NCBI GenBank assembly: GCA_003024785.1
Contig: PUQB01000198.1
Span: 229,224-293,223 of the forward strand
Source of the DNA: Selaginella tamariscina
Taxonomy: Eukaryota; Streptophyta; Lycopodiopsida; Selaginellales; Selaginellaceae
Direction: 5' to 3'
Length of the DNA: 64,000 nucleotides
The translations under genes and the position numbers were made by a program. Of the stretch, positions 63,286-64,000 are shown piece by piece. How positions within the stretch are numbered: the first letter of the stretch is position 1; each line of letters starts with the position of its first letter. Under the pieces are notes generated by a model, which saw nothing but the letters and a program-made list of their open reading frames with translations, had not been told where the DNA came from and made no database searches.

Positions 63286-63357
63286 GTCGTTGTAGTATAG
63301 TGGTGAGTATTTCCGCCTGTCACGCGGACGACCCGGGTTCGATCCCCGGCAACGGCG
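63286..63357 (+). tRNA. tRNA-Asp (GTC)
   Basis: A 72-nt cloverleaf without intron. The acceptor stem GTCGTTG pairs with CAACGGC (one T-G pair). The anticodon stem TCCGC/GCGGA encloses CTGTCAC with anticodon GTC at 63319-63321. The T arm GGGTTCGATCCC is canonical (B box), and the A box is TAGTATAGTGG. The 3' CCA is not encoded and TTTTT follows at 63364-63368, a Pol III terminator. It closely matches plant nuclear tRNA-Asp. Confidence 0.97.
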
Positions 63358-63428
63358 TAAACAATTTTTAGGGCTGAATTATTACATATTTTTGACCTAG
63401 AAATTATTTTCACACACATATCAGTTAC

Positions 63429-63627
63429 TCTGTATATATGTGTCTAGAATGACGCTTGACACGAGCATATACATACACAGCATTTCAATTTGCATGCGTG
63501 CGACACGTGTGTGTACAGAAGTGTGTGTATATATACGAATACAAAGCCTGTATATATATGTCTAGAATGACGCTTGACACGAGATATACATACACATCAT
63601 TTCAATTTGCATGCGTGCGACACGTTC
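63429..63627. repeat. Tandem duplication, about 82 bp x 2
   Basis: CTAGAATGACGCTTGACACGAG, then ATATACATACACA and CATTTCAATTTGCATGCGTG, occurs at about 63429-63513 and 63547-63627. Confidence 0.9.
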
Positions 63628-63713
63628 ATGTTATGATAAATATTCCCTGATTCGAAATAAATAAATAGATAAGTTGTATACCTAAATGGAGACGAAGGAG
63701 AGAGAGAACCTTT

Positions 63714-64000
63714 GAGTTGAAACAGCTCAAAGCCACGGCCAACAAGGAGCTTCTCGCCAGGCAAAATACCTGTAGTGAAATGCATATATAGCTGCATGTG
63801 AACAAATATGCATATGTACACACTGCACACACACGCGCACACACACACATGAAATACCTGTTTGAGTCACAGACTTTTAAATCCCTGTCTCGTTTTTCAG
63901 CATTTTCACGGTATGCAGTTCCCTCGTATTTGGGATGTGATACGAATTGTACTCCTTTCATAGTCAACAATACCGCCTGTGCATAGTATATTCTATTACA
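63714..64000 (-). CDS. Unrecognised gene, partial, running off the right edge
   Basis: Two minus-strand exons look coding. The upstream one (about 63995-63870) reads MKGVQFVSHPKYEGTAYREN and AEKRDRDLKVCDSN; the second (about 63770-63714) reads ILPGEKLLVGRGFELFQLK, with CAG and GT-type borders. The exact donor of the first exon is uncertain. No family is recognised and further exons must lie beyond the window and possibly to the left; no stop could be assigned. Confidence 0.5.

Overview
The window looks like nuclear DNA of a land plant. A plant-type tRNA-Asp(GTC) lies next to an eight-exon gene for the thylakoid-lumen pentapeptide protein TL17. A kinesin-12-like motor gene, a receptor-like kinase and an F-box gene all have short GT-AG introns. 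The sequence is very AT-rich between genes and full of (CA)n, (GA)n and (AT)n microsatellites and decayed retroelements. A GT2 glycan synthase resembling moss arabinoglucan synthase and fungal mixed-linkage glucan synthase, plus transposon families common in seed-free plants, hint at a bryophyte, lycophyte or fern. That last step is inference.

Layout. 1-2580: decayed DUF7869-like transposase gene. 2581-4922: AT-rich spacer with AGAATATTCT palindromes. 4923-7379: hAT element with 8-bp target duplication and a broken transposase. 7468-7656: possible small secreted peptide. 7928-15930: an 8.0-kb terminal-inverted-repeat element, the most interesting object here. It carries, divergently, a ParB-like/DNA methyltransferase fusion (minus strand) and a SWIM zinc-finger transposase (plus strand), separated by an array of perfect 18-bp palindromes. 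15991-17272: F-box gene. 17.3-24.5 kb: gene-free repeats. 24592-27985: kinesin. 28516-29391: unrecognised membrane protein. 29501-32586: receptor-like kinase (minus). 33-38.7 kb: spacer, LTR-like repeat and a plus-strand gag remnant. 38747-44239: minus-strand Ty3/Gypsy chromovirus with both LTRs, nested inside that gag. 44.6-50.1 kb: inverted and direct repeats in AT-rich DNA. 50.4-55.9 kb: a second decayed LTR element with a nested LTR-like repeat. 59053-61196: GT2 synthase. 61876-63240: TL17 (minus). 63286-63357: tRNA-Asp. 63.7-64.0 kb: exons of an unrecognised minus-strand gene running off the window.

Two themes matter for use. First, the 8-kb element pairs a bacterial-style permuted (beta-order) DNA methyltransferase and ParB-like domain with a eukaryotic cut-and-paste transposase, plus a palindrome array that could be a target of either. 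Second, nearly every gene, including ordinary host genes, has isolated frame breaks that all behave as single-base deletions, often in homopolymer runs. This points to residual assembly errors, so pseudogene calls here should be cautious.
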